The notes below the pieces were generated by a model. It was not told the origin of the DNA. It saw nothing but the letters and a program-made list of their open reading frames with translations, and did no database searches. Shown here piece by piece: positions 34,070-43,581 of a stretch of 64,000 nt of DNA (positions are counted from its first letter, which is position 1; every line of letters begins with the position of its first letter). The DNA lies in the NCBI RefSeq assembly GCF_014201375.1, contig NZ_JACHDZ010000004.1, forward strand, positions 62,001-126,000. Direction: 5' to 3'. Source of the DNA: Tunturiibacter empetritectus. GTDB lineage: Bacteria; Acidobacteriota; Terriglobia; Terriglobales; Acidobacteriaceae. Both the position numbers and the translations under genes were made by a program.

Positions 34070-35320
34070 ATGGAGCAACGTCGCGTCGTCGTAACCGGCC
34101 TCGGCCTCGTCTGCGGGGTCGGCAAAACCGCCCCTGAGGTTTGGGAAGGGCTCATGGCCGGGCGCAGTGGCATGGCGGAGATCAAGGCATTCGACCTGAC
34201 TGGCCATCCCGTCCGATTCGCCGCGGAGGTCAAGGACTTCGATCCTCTTCTCTTCGTCGACAAGAAAGAGTCCCGCAAGATGGGCCGCTTTATTCACTTT
34301 GCCCTGGCCGCGTCGGCCGAGGCGATGGCTCACTCCGGACTAAAGATCACCGAAGAGAACCGCGATCAGGTGGGCGTCCACATCGGCTCGGGCATCGGCG
34401 GCTTCGATGTCATCGAGCGGGAACACCAGAATCTGCTCAGCGGCGGCCCACGCAAGGTCTCGCCGTTTTTCATCCCGGGTTCGATCATCAACCTTGCCGC
34501 CGGCCACGTCTCGATCAAGTACGGCGCGCGCGGGCCGAATGAGGCGACTGCGACTGCCTGCACCACCTCGGCGCACTCCATCGGCGACGCCTTCCGCATC
34601 ATTCAGCGAGGCGATGCCGACGCCATGATCGCCGGTGGCACCGAAGCGTCTATCACGCCGCTCGGTGTAGCAGGGTTCGCCGCCATGCGCGCCCTCTCCA
34701 CTCGCAACGACGACCCCGAGCACGCCAGCCGCCCATTCGACAAGGATCGCGACGGCTTCGTGGTGGGCGAAGGTGCGGGCATTCTCATCCTCGAAGAGCT
34801 TGAGTTTGCCAAAGCACGGGGAGCAAATATCCTGGCGGAAGTTCTTGGCTACGGCCTCTCTGCCGACGCCTTCCACATGACCGGCATGGCGCCCGACGGC
34901 GAAGGCTGCTATCGCTCCATGAAGCACGCCCTAAAAGTTGCGGGGATCTCACCGGACCAGATCGACTACGTCAACGCGCATGCCACCTCGACGCCTCTCG
35001 GCGACGCGCTCGAATCGAAGGCGATCGAGAACGTCTTCGGCGAACGCGCCACCGGCGGCAAGCTCATGGTCAGCTCCACCAAGTCCATGACCGGGCATCT
35101 TCTCGGCGGCGCAGGCGGCCTGGAAGCCGGCATTACCATCCTGGCCATGCAGCACCAGATCGCGCCCCCCACGATGAATATCGTTGAGCTCGATCCGCAG
35201 TGCCGCCTGAACTACGTTCCTAACAAGCCCCTGCCTGCGAAGATCGACTACGCGCTCTCGAACTCCTTCGGCTTCGGCGGCACCAATGGCTCGCTTGTCT
35301 TCAAGCGCTGGACTGAGTAG
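34070..35320 (+). CDS. fabF: 3-oxoacyl-ACP synthase II (KAS II)
   Basis: The 416-aa condensing enzyme elongates acyl-ACP with malonyl-ACP. The catalytic Cys-His-His set is visible as C164 (TATACTTSAHS), H304 (VNAHATSTPLGD) and H343 (KSMTGHLLGGAGG). The N-terminus MEQRRVVVTGLGLVC and C-terminal NSFGFGGTNGSLVF are typical. It is in an operon with acpP, and a terminator follows. Confidence 0.97.
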   Translation: MEQRRVVVTGLGLVCGVGKTAPEVWEGLMAGRSGMAEIKAFDLTGHPVRFAAEVKDFDPLLFVDKKESRKMGRFIHFALAASAEAMAHSGLKITEENRDQVGVHIGSGIGGFDVIEREHQNLLSGGPRKVSPFFIPGSIINLAAGHVSIKYGARGPNEATATACTTSAHSIGDAFRIIQRGDADAMIAGGTEASITPLGVAGFAAMRALSTRNDDPEHASRPFDKDRDGFVVGEGAGILILEELEFAKARGANILAEVLGYGLSADAFHMTGMAPDGEGCYRSMKHALKVAGISPDQIDYVNAHATSTPLGDALESKAIENVFGERATGGKLMVSSTKSMTGHLLGGAGGLEAGITILAMQHQIAPPTMNIVELDPQCRLNYVPNKPLPAKIDYALSNSFGFGGTNGSLVFKRWTE

Positions 35321-35357
35321 TCAGCAGCAACCGTGATCGACACCAACCGCATCAACC

Positions 35358-35386
35358 AAGGCCCGGCTTCTGTCGGGCCTTTCCTT
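35358..35386 (+). terminator. Terminator after fabF
   Basis: AAGGCCCG and CGGGCCTT form an eight-base stem with a short loop (GCTTCTGT), followed by an interrupted T-run (TCCTTTG). Confidence 0.75.
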
Positions 35387-35491
35387 TGCCTGCGAACACG
35401 ACCGCGCCACGAAGGAGCAAGCGAAACCTTCCCGCTGCGAGCCTCGTCAACACACAGTCCAGCCAGTATAAAAGTAGTCGGAGACCCGTTC

Positions 35492-37021
35492 ATGAAGCTT
35501 CGCCTCACCCTCTGCCTCCTCGCCGCCACTCTTACCGCCCAAGCCGAAGTCTCCCTCCCCAAACTCTTCTCCAGCCACATGGTCCTGCAGCGCGACATGC
35601 CCATCCATCTGTGGGGCAGCGCTAATCCTGGTGAATCCATAACCGCCACCTTCCACGACCTTACCAACACCGCCACTGCCGACGCCACCGGCCGCTGGAG
35701 CCTCTATCTTCCCCCGCAACCCGCTGGCGGCCCCTACACGCTCACCGTCCGCAGCACGAACACCATCACCTACGACGACATCCTCCTCGGCGATCTCTGG
35801 TTTGCTTCAGGCCAGTCCAACATGGAGATGCCCCTCGACGGCTTCGGCCCCGACACGCAGATTGAAAACGCAGATAAAGAGATCGTCGCCGCCAACTACC
35901 CCGACATCCGCCTCCTCCTGATCGAAAAGGACGCCGCCGACTACCCCAGCGAAGACGTTCGCGCCACCACCGGTTGGTCACTTTGCACCCCCGCTTCCGC
36001 AAGGACCTTCTCCGCCGTTGCCTACTTCTTCGCTCGCGACCTGCAAAAGGCCCTTGAGGACAAAAAGCAGCACGTCCCCATCGGCCTGATCGACTCCACC
36101 TGGGGAGGCACGCCCGCCGAAGCCTGGACTAGCCTCGACGCCCTGGGTTCCAACGCCTCGCTGATGCCTGTCTTCGCCGCTCGCGCTGCACAAACAGATC
36201 GGGAAGCCACCGAACTACGTCTCGACGCGCTGGACAAACAGGCCCGCGCTGAGGGAAAGCCCACCACGCCCAACCGCGACTGGCACCCGAAATTAGACTC
36301 CTGGCGCCCCGCCGCACTCTACAACGCGATGGTCGCGCCCTTCACGCCGCTCCCCATCAAAGGCGTCATCTGGTATCAGGGCGAGGCGAACACCGCGCTG
36401 AACCGCGCCAGTCTCTACGACAAGGTCTTTCCTACCCTCATCGAGGATTGGCGCGAGCACTGGGCTCAGGGCAACTTCCCCTTCCTTTACGTGCAGATCT
36501 CCGCCTTCTCCAGCACGCCAAAGGAAGACTGGGGCGAACTCCGCGACGCCCAGCGCAAGACCCTCTCCCTGGTCAATACGGGCATGGCCGTCACCATCGA
36601 CATCGGCAACGAGCACAACGTCCACCCCGCCAACAAGCAGGCCGTCGGCGAACGCCTCTCCCTGCTCGCCCGCCGCCTCGTCTACAACGAAGACCTCACC
36701 GCCTCAGGGCCACTCTTCCGCCTTGCCTACCCGGACAAAGGCGCGATGCATGTCTGGTTCGACAACGCCGCCGGCCTCCACACTAAAAACGGCGCACCCG
36801 AGGGCTTCGAGGTCGCCGGCGCCGATCGCATCTTCCTCCGCGCCAACGCCACGATCAATCACGAGCCGAGCGGCGACAGCATTACCGTCTCCACCCCCTC
36901 TATCCCCAACCCGCAGTACGTCCGCTATGCGTGGCCCAACTCCCCCCAGGCCAACCTCTTCAACGGCGCGAATCTGCCCGCCTCAACGTTCACCTCGCTG
37001 CAACTACCTACTCAGCCCTAG
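35492..37021 (+). CDS. Secreted sialate O-acetylesterase-like SGNH esterase
   Basis: The protein is 509 aa from the ATG at 35492 (GGAG eight bases upstream). A signal peptide (MKLRLTLCLLAATLTAQA) precedes the typical opening LPKLFSSHMVLQRDMPIHLWG. The nucleophile block is WFASGQSNMEMPL, block II is LIDSTWGGTPAEAW, and GVIWYQGEANT is the conserved third block. These enzymes remove acetyl groups from sialic acids or plant polysaccharides such as xylan. In soil Acidobacteria polysaccharide deacetylation is the more likely use, which is inference. It stands alone. Confidence 0.9.
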   Translation: MKLRLTLCLLAATLTAQAEVSLPKLFSSHMVLQRDMPIHLWGSANPGESITATFHDLTNTATADATGRWSLYLPPQPAGGPYTLTVRSTNTITYDDILLGDLWFASGQSNMEMPLDGFGPDTQIENADKEIVAANYPDIRLLLIEKDAADYPSEDVRATTGWSLCTPASARTFSAVAYFFARDLQKALEDKKQHVPIGLIDSTWGGTPAEAWTSLDALGSNASLMPVFAARAAQTDREATELRLDALDKQARAEGKPTTPNRDWHPKLDSWRPAALYNAMVAPFTPLPIKGVIWYQGEANTALNRASLYDKVFPTLIEDWREHWAQGNFPFLYVQISAFSSTPKEDWGELRDAQRKTLSLVNTGMAVTIDIGNEHNVHPANKQAVGERLSLLARRLVYNEDLTASGPLFRLAYPDKGAMHVWFDNAAGLHTKNGAPEGFEVAGADRIFLRANATINHEPSGDSITVSTPSIPNPQYVRYAWPNSPQANLFNGANLPASTFTSLQLPTQP

Positions 37022-37031
37022 CTGGTCATTC

Positions 37032-37784
37032 CTAGCTGGTCATGGCGGCTGACGCAACACTCAAGATGAAGATCAACACCCACCAGCCCACCACTACGGC
37101 CGCAGCCTTCCCACGACTCACCTTCGCCACGATCGAGGTCCCAATCACCAGCAGAATCAAATTCCAGATGCCGATCACATCGAAAAAACTCAGCGCGGTC
37201 TTCAACCATGGCGTCGCGTCCGGCATAAAGTAGGCGGGGTTGGTCCCCACCGGATTCTTCAGATTAAAGCTCTCCGCATTCCCACCAAACATCACCGTCA
37301 CGAGTGTCAGCAACCCGCTCAACAGCCGCGGCAGCGAGGCATACATCCACACGCAGAACATCTGCGCAAACGTCGTCTTCGCCCCCAGCCCAAAGTTGAA
37401 GCTCGCCCAGTTCACCAGAGCCCCAATCGTCGAGATGAGCAGGATAATCACCGGCGTCGCATACGACACATACTTATACCCCGCCGACATGCCCTTCATC
37501 CTGGCCGCCCGCTGATCCGGCGGCAGGCTCTGCATCTGCTCCTCCTGCTTCGGGCTGTCCAGAATCACGTTCTCCACCACGCGACCGAAGCCCACCTGCC
37601 TGTCGATCGTGAAGGTCACCCCAATCGACACGATCACCGCGAGCAAAAACGGCAGCCACCAGCTCGTGCTCCGCAGAATATCGGTGAACGTCTTTGAGGG
37701 AGCGATGAACGTATCCACCACGCGCTCCACCTGGCTCAACCCCGGCTGTCCCGACTGCGCATCCACCGCCACCACGTCGCTCAT
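37032..37784 (-). CDS. YIP1-domain integral membrane protein
   Basis: The protein is 250 aa from the ATG at 37784, chosen for GAGGAGAG upstream; an in-frame ATG at 37823 is weaker. A soluble N-terminus with RVVDTFIAPSKTFTDILRSTSWW leads into five hydrophobic helices (first at about residue 45, the rest from about 115 to the end), the YIP1/DUF1282 pattern. No function is established for bacterial members. It converges on the esterase gene. Confidence 0.82.
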   Translation of the reverse strand: MSDVVAVDAQSGQPGLSQVERVVDTFIAPSKTFTDILRSTSWWLPFLLAVIVSIGVTFTIDRQVGFGRVVENVILDSPKQEEQMQSLPPDQRAARMKGMSAGYKYVSYATPVIILLISTIGALVNWASFNFGLGAKTTFAQMFCVWMYASLPRLLSGLLTLVTVMFGGNAESFNLKNPVGTNPAYFMPDATPWLKTALSFFDVIGIWNLILLVIGTSIVAKVSRGKAAAVVVGWWVLIFILSVASAAMTS

Positions 37785-37913
37785 AGACTCTCCTCGAACA
37801 TAGTCTTCCGGCCAATTCGGCAACTCACTGCTTACGAATGTCTTCGCATTCTAGCCCACCATCACCAACCATCCATCAAAAAACTTCAGCCCACACCGAT
37901 CCATTGTCAGTGC

Positions 37914-39761
37914 TCAGTTCCCAGTCCCCATCAGTTGAATGTTGTCCGGTGAACTCGCAGCATTGGTCATGATCTGCAGAATCGCGCTTCGAGCTCCTGA
38001 GGCAGTGGGGGCGAAGGAGATCGTCAATGTGCAGTTTGCACCTGCGGCCAGACTACTTCCGCAGGTGCTGGCTTCGATCGGGAAGTCACCCACATTCGCA
38101 CCCGTGAACGTCTCTCCAGAGAGAATGAGAGTAGCATCGCCTGCGTTGGTCAACGTCACTGTTTGAGGAATCGAGGTCGTCCCAATATCTCGCGGCGCAA
38201 AGGTAAGGGAATAGGTCGACAACGACATCGATCCCACGCCCCCTGTTCCTCGGAGGTCAATCGAGCTTTTTTCGTACGTAACAAGATCTTCCACGAAGTA
38301 AGCGGCCATTTCTGAACCTACTGGACCTGTCTGGGACGGGGTGAAGGTGACGGTCACCTGACATGGGGTCTGCGCACACGTTCCGGACGATATTGCGAAA
38401 TCGTTGCTCAAGGGATAGCCATCAATTGAGGTAATCGAAACCGGATCACCGTTCGGAGCGGAGATTGCAATTGTTTGAGGCGCGCTCTGAACCCCGACTG
38501 CGGCAGGGCTAAAAGTGATGCTGCTTGGCGTAACCGATGGCGACGGTGGGTAGCCATAAACACTCAGCGGAATCGATTTTGAAATTCCAGACGTGGTGTC
38601 TGTCACAGTTAATGTGGCGGTATTGACACCTAAGTGCAATGCGACACCGGAGGTGGCCAATTGAACAGTCGCGGCAGGCGCGAGCGTGAAGTTCCCAGTG
38701 TCGCCGGGGAAAGCACCTGCGTCTGGTCCAGTTACAGTTACGGACAACGTCAAAACAGCGGTCCCTGTGTTATTTACCAGGCCTGAGGTCGAAAGCGAGA
38801 ACGAAGGGACCCCAGATGGACCTGGAAATCCATATCCACTTAGTGGGGTATTCCCGTAACCCGTAACCAGCGTCGCCGTTCGCGGACCACCTGCAGTCGG
38901 TTTAAACGTTACGTAGTAATAATCCAATATGAAGCTCGGATTGCTTTGATCGAAAGTGTTGTTCTGGACTAGCGAGAAATCGGATGCATTCGGGCCAACA
39001 ATTGAACCCGGAGCGTTGAACATCGCGCCAGGGAACGGAAGGTACGCAAGTAGCCTGTTCGATAAAGCTGGACTGGTTACCCCGACTGCCAAAACTCCAA
39101 AATCAAAAGCCCCTGGAGTGAACGAGATCTCGCTCGTCAACGGCACATTCACAGAAACTGTTCCGATCCCGGGATTTCCGCCGTCCATCACGGTTAAGGT
39201 TACAGTTCCACTCGGACCTTCATTAAGTTTACTGGTCTGCACATCTGTCGCCTCCACCTGTATCGTGCAAATAGACTGTGCAGGCAGGAGAGCACCACAA
39301 TTATTGGTCTCCGACGCGATCGAGCCACTTGGAGTTGAGCTGATCGTAATAGGTCCCATCACGATTGGCGTCATTCCGTTGTTCGTCACAATCACCGGTT
39401 GGGGAATTCCGGGAAGGGAAAAGGTGAGCGATGACGGCGATAAGCTGACTGAACCACCCGTATGGGCCAAGCCGGTACCACTGAGAGCAATGGCCTGAGC
39501 GGGTGCCCCGACAGGCCCAACCAGCAAAGTAGCGTTGCGCACTCCACTCGCGGTGGGTAGAAATGCAATCTGTATCGTCCACGTCTGCTGAGGAAAGAGA
39601 ACCCCGCCAAAATTTTGACCGTACGGAAATGAAAAATCTGCAGCCGCTGCACCCACGATTTGAACACCATAGTTAGAGAGGTTCACTGGACTCGAACCAT
39701 TGTTCGTTACGATAATGCTCTGCACAGCAGACGGAAAGTTCAGGTACGCCGCAGGAAACAC
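37914..39761 (-). pseudogene. Choice-of-anchor D protein, C-terminal part separated by an in-frame TGA
   Basis: These 615 codons encode serial Ig-like ASPM/choice-of-anchor D domains with repeated units such as SLTFAPRDIGTTSIPQTVTL and AGANCTLTISFAPTASGARS. Reading on the same frame across a single TGA at 39792-39794 joins it to the upstream lipoprotein segment: the bridging codons read GGLSISTTGLVFPAAYLNF, which is the usual start of such a domain. The GTG at 39761 lies inside that motif and has no ribosome site, so an independent start is unlikely. I read the two as one gene with a premature stop, a sequencing error or a readthrough case. Confidence 0.75.
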
Positions 39762-39791
39762 AAGCCCCGTCGTCGAGATAGACAGTCCACC

Positions 39792-40682
39792 TCAGGTCGA
39801 AGTCAGTTGCACCGCCAAGTTCGCCGGAGCCGACGTCAACGTAGGTTGAAACGGGCCTTTACCGCCAACCAGACTGAAGAGGCTCGACGAGTCCAGCGTC
39901 GGATTTTTCGCAAGATCCATCCCGGCGCTAACCACATTCGTCGGTGCCATTCCTCCGGGCGGCGTCGCAGCCGCAAATAGTATTCCGCACGCTGACCCGT
40001 CCCCGGCCACGCCTCCGGCGGAGTTGATACAGCTCGCCAGCGCATCCGCCAGCGTGTAAATCTGCGTTACGGGCACGGTGGTTCCACTCGGGACACTCAG
40101 CCCCGGCACCGTGCCAGTCGTGGTGTTCGCGAGAATGGCAGCTGTCGCAAAGGCACTCGCGAGAGCGGTCGCGCCCGAGCTCCCCGATCCAATCGCGCTG
40201 TACGAGCTCATGAACGGCGCCAGCGGCCACACCGCCGCCACCGTCGTCAGCTCGTTCACGTTGATCGTTGTCGTTGGCCCCAGGCCGCCGCAAGCTCCCA
40301 GCGCAGCCATCAAAGCCAGTTGAGGATTCGTCAAGCCGTTTGGCAGACCAGGATTGCCTCCCGTGGCCGTCAGGTAAACCAGCGTCGAAGGCGTTGGGCA
40401 CACGTATCCGCTCAGGGTGAACTCGCCATTCGCATCGCTCGTGACAGCCTGCGTCAACAGAGGCGTCGCCGCGGAACCATCCCCTGCCGTCCCCACCGCA
40501 TACAGCTGAATGGTCGCGTCACTCACTGGCTGTTGGCCGCCATAGGCGGTTCCGTGCACACGAAAAAACGCTACAGGCGCTGCCGCATCGCCGGCCGGTC
40601 TCTGGGCGCATCCTGCGAGTAACAAAGAGAGACACCCAAGCCCCGAAAACGCGCGCAGAAGACGGAGTTCGGTCCGAGGCAT
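39792..40682 (-). CDS. Lipoprotein N-terminal part of the interrupted choice-of-anchor D gene
   Basis: This 296-aa product starts at the ATG at 40682, giving a lipoprotein signal (LRLLRAFSGLGCLSLLLAGC). A carboxypeptidase-like or SdrD-B-type beta domain follows (FRVHGTAYGGQQPVSDATIQLYAVG, SDANGEFTLSGYVCPTPSTLVYL). A Ser/Gly/Ala-rich helical stretch resembles bacterial surface proteins with ASFATAAILANTTTG-like segments. It ends at TGA after VQLTST, directly in frame with the downstream Ig-like array. No ribosome binding site is evident at 40682. The full gene would encode about 920 residues. Confidence 0.7.
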   Translation of the reverse strand: MPRTELRLLRAFSGLGCLSLLLAGCAQRPAGDAAAPVAFFRVHGTAYGGQQPVSDATIQLYAVGTAGDGSAATPLLTQAVTSDANGEFTLSGYVCPTPSTLVYLTATGGNPGLPNGLTNPQLALMAALGACGGLGPTTTINVNELTTVAAVWPLAPFMSSYSAIGSGSSGATALASAFATAAILANTTTGTVPGLSVPSGTTVPVTQIYTLADALASCINSAGGVAGDGSACGILFAAATPPGGMAPTNVVSAGMDLAKNPTLDSSSLFSLVGGKGPFQPTLTSAPANLAVQLTST

Positions 40683-41315
40683 AGCGAAGCGAAAGCTTTT
40701 ATCCCGCAGGCTTCCGCTGTGTTTGCCCCGCACCAGGTTCAATTCAACTCCCGATGCAGCCGCCACAGGACACTCTACCGAATGATTGTCGATCCACGCT
40801 TTACCCACAGTAAACCTCTCTTCGCACACATAGGTCGCGTCTGAATTGCCAAATTGCTTGAGGGACGAGTGCACCCGCATTCTAGCCCGCCCCACAAATC
40901 CATCCAACAAGAATCGTGCGGCGAATTCGTGACGCACCTACGTGGCTACGTTGCGCCTCTTTCGGTCGCACGGTTGGGCAGACACAGTCTCGACCATCAA
41001 GATGGAACAAGCCTGACCGCGCGGCCTAGAACGGCAGCTATGCTCTGGTCTTAACATCCACCAAACCTGTCAAGCCAAACCAGCAAATCACCGTGTCAAT
41101 CCAGCGCCTTCGCGTGGCGTATCAGTTATCCTCCAACCGCTATACTAAAGAAGACTTCACGAAAGCTCAGCACCACCAGCCAGGGCTTTTCTTTTTTAAC
41201 GCTCGTACCCCCTATGACTCGAGAATTGGAGCCTGCTCCTTTACCTTCCCACCGCCCACTTGCCACCCGCGATCTGCACCATCTACGCTAGCCTCGAGAA
41301 GAATCAAGACAAACC
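40683..41315. other. Divergent intergenic region of about 630 bases
   Basis: No gene is supported. On the minus strand, 40695-40732 reads GGGGCAAACACAGCGGAAGC then CTGCGGGATAAAAGC, which resembles half of a GEMM (c-di-GMP-I) aptamer, but the second helix is not found. On the + strand TATACT at 41141-41146 is a possible -10 for the dehydrogenase gene without a clear -35. A weak stem with a T-run lies near 41171-41202. Confidence 0.4.
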
Positions 41316-42842
41316 ATGACGATCCAACAAGAAGTAGAATCCATCCTCGCCGCCCTCGGCGTGCCTGCTGCCGCAACCACAAAAGGCGAGCTCACCGTCC
41401 GCACCCCCATCACCGGCGAGGTCATCGCGCAGATCCCCACCATCACCGCCGAAGCCGCGCAAAAGGCCATCGCCCAGGCACACGCCGCCTACCTCGAGTG
41501 GCGCAACGTCCCCGCTCCCAGGCGCGGCGAACTCATCCGCATTCTCGGCGAAGAGCTTCGCGCCAACATCGAACCCCTGGGCCGCCTCGTGACCATCGAA
41601 ACCGGCAAGCTCCTCTCCGAAGGCCACGGCGAGGTCCAGGAGATGATCGACATCTGCACCTTCGCTGCCGGCCTCTCCCGCCAACTCGCCGGGCTCACCG
41701 TCCCCTCCGAACGCAGCAAGCATCGCATGATGGAGACCTGGCACCCCCTCGGCGTTGTCGGCGTCATCTCCGCCTTCAACTTCCCCGTCGCCGTGTGGAG
41801 CTGGAACGCTGCCCTCGCGCTCGTCTGTGGGGACGCCGTCGTCTGGAAGCCCAGCGAAAAAACTCCACTGACCGCGCTAGCCACGCAGGCCATCTTCGAG
41901 CGAGCCGCAAAGAAGTTTGGCAATATTCCAGTCGGCCTGGCAACTCTCCTCATCGGCGATGCAAAGGTCGGCGAACAACTGGTCGACAGCCCTCTCATCC
42001 CACTCGTCTCGGCCACCGGATCGACTGCGATGGGCCGCGCCGTAGCTCCGAAGCTCGCCGCACGCTTTGCCAAGGCCATCCTCGAACTCGGCGGCAACAA
42101 CGCAGCCATCGTCGCTCCCACCGCCGACCTCGACCTCACTCTTCGCGCCATCGCCTTCTCTGCGATGGGCACTGCCGGCCAGCGCTGCACCACGTTGCGC
42201 CGCCTCATCGTCCACGAGAGTGTCTATGACAAACTCGTCCCCCAGCTCAAGAAAGTCTATGGCTCGGTTGTCGTCGGCGACCCTGGAGCACAAGGCACCC
42301 TGGTAGGCCCGCTTATTGACGAACGATCCTTCAACGCCATGCAGAAGTCCCTCGAAGAGGCCCGCAGCGCAGGCGCGACGATTACAGGAGGCGAACGCGT
42401 TTTCACAGCGAACCCCGGGACAGCCAACCCCGAGGCCTTCTACGTTCGTCCCGCCCTTGTCGAGATCTCATCACAGGCTGAGGTCGTCAAGCGCGAGACC
42501 TTCGCACCAATCCTCTACGTCCTTAAGTACACCGGCTTCACCGACGCGCTCGCCCTGCACAACGATGTCCCGCAGGGGCTTTCGTCTTCGATCTTCACCA
42601 TGAACCTTCGCGAAGCGGAGCTCTTCCTCTCCGCCACCGGCTCCGACTGCGGCATCGCCAACGTCAACATCGGCACCTCTGGCGCGGAGATCGGTGGGGC
42701 GTTCGGTGGCGAAAAAGAGACTGGCGGCGGACGCGAATCCGGCTCCGACGCGTGGAAGCAGTACATGCGCCGCGCCACCAACACCATCAACTACGGCACA
42801 GATCTTCCGCTGGCGCAGGGAGTTAGCTTCGATATCAGCTAA
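41316..42842 (+). CDS. Aldehyde dehydrogenase, ALDH7 (aminoadipic semialdehyde dehydrogenase) type
   Basis: The 508-aa NAD-dependent enzyme has the catalytic cysteine in GTAGQRCTTLRRL and the glutamate in LELGGNNA. The N-terminal GVVGVISAFNFPVAVWSWN and C-terminal ATNTINYGTDLPLAQGV are typical of the ALDH7/piperideine-6-carboxylate dehydrogenase group, which oxidises alpha-aminoadipic semialdehyde in lysine breakdown. No lysine catabolic partner lies nearby, so the substrate is inferred from the subgroup. It converges on the hypothetical at 42860 with 17 bases between stops. Confidence 0.9.
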   Translation: MTIQQEVESILAALGVPAAATTKGELTVRTPITGEVIAQIPTITAEAAQKAIAQAHAAYLEWRNVPAPRRGELIRILGEELRANIEPLGRLVTIETGKLLSEGHGEVQEMIDICTFAAGLSRQLAGLTVPSERSKHRMMETWHPLGVVGVISAFNFPVAVWSWNAALALVCGDAVVWKPSEKTPLTALATQAIFERAAKKFGNIPVGLATLLIGDAKVGEQLVDSPLIPLVSATGSTAMGRAVAPKLAARFAKAILELGGNNAAIVAPTADLDLTLRAIAFSAMGTAGQRCTTLRRLIVHESVYDKLVPQLKKVYGSVVVGDPGAQGTLVGPLIDERSFNAMQKSLEEARSAGATITGGERVFTANPGTANPEAFYVRPALVEISSQAEVVKRETFAPILYVLKYTGFTDALALHNDVPQGLSSSIFTMNLREAELFLSATGSDCGIANVNIGTSGAEIGGAFGGEKETGGGRESGSDAWKQYMRRATNTINYGTDLPLAQGVSFDIS

Positions 42843-42859
42843 CCGTTTGCAACTCGAGG

Positions 42860-43339
42860 TCAGGCCGCAAGTCCCAGCGTCGAGTTGATCGTCGCCAGTG
42901 CGGCCTTCTCCTCATCTGAAACCAGGGTGCCGCCGAAGCCAAGAAATCCGCCTTCCTTTGTCGCCTCCGCGGTCGCTTTGGCCACTCCTGCCAGCCACTG
43001 CTTCACTTCGGTCGCTTCTTCAGGTGTGGCCTTCTGTGCCAGCAGATCCGACGTTCGCTTCAGGATCTCTGTCGCCGCCGCCTGCACCTGAACAGGGGTT
43101 GCACCTGCTGGCGGTTTCGGAATCGACATCTTCTGGGTCAGGTCTTGCGCGAGATCCTTCAGCAATGGAGTCTGCGCGGTTCCTGCTGCCTGCAAAATCA
43201 TCTTGCCTGCGGCGGTGGACTCCTGAACAAGGCCAATGGGACCGCTCGGACTCGCCGCCACAACCAGAATGCTCGCCATAAACGGAGAGGAACGCAGGAG
43301 GTCCCACTCATCAACGCTGAAATCGGCTCTTGTGCTCAT
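42860..43339 (-). CDS. Conserved hypothetical helical protein
   Basis: The protein is 159 aa from the ATG at 43339, after a weak ribosome site. It starts MSTRADFSVDEWDLLRSSPF and is predominantly helical with alanine-rich segments; the end reads GGFLGFGGTLVSDEEKAAL. No catalytic motif is visible. I recall similar DEWDLLR proteins in Acidobacteria and Proteobacteria without known function. The 240 bases upstream show nothing recognisable. Confidence 0.7.
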   Translation of the reverse strand: MSTRADFSVDEWDLLRSSPFMASILVVAASPSGPIGLVQESTAAGKMILQAAGTAQTPLLKDLAQDLTQKMSIPKPPAGATPVQVQAAATEILKRTSDLLAQKATPEEATEVKQWLAGVAKATAEATKEGGFLGFGGTLVSDEEKAALATINSTLGLAA

Positions 43340-43581
43340 AGAAAGTCCAGCCTTCCGTCCCTTGCATCGGCAGGATCTCTGCGAAGGGCTATGGGATTCC
43401 GACAGCAAAAGATTGGCCCACCAATCACCGCCGGACCTTGAGGCTATCGATGCAGGTCAACCCTGTCAATCGGGCAACGGTGAATTTAGCGAGAACAAAG
43501 AATGACTGAGTGCTCGAGTTCGCCTTGTCCCCTCATCGCGTCGATGTACGATGACTCGAGGAAAGGATTACCATCAGCCTG

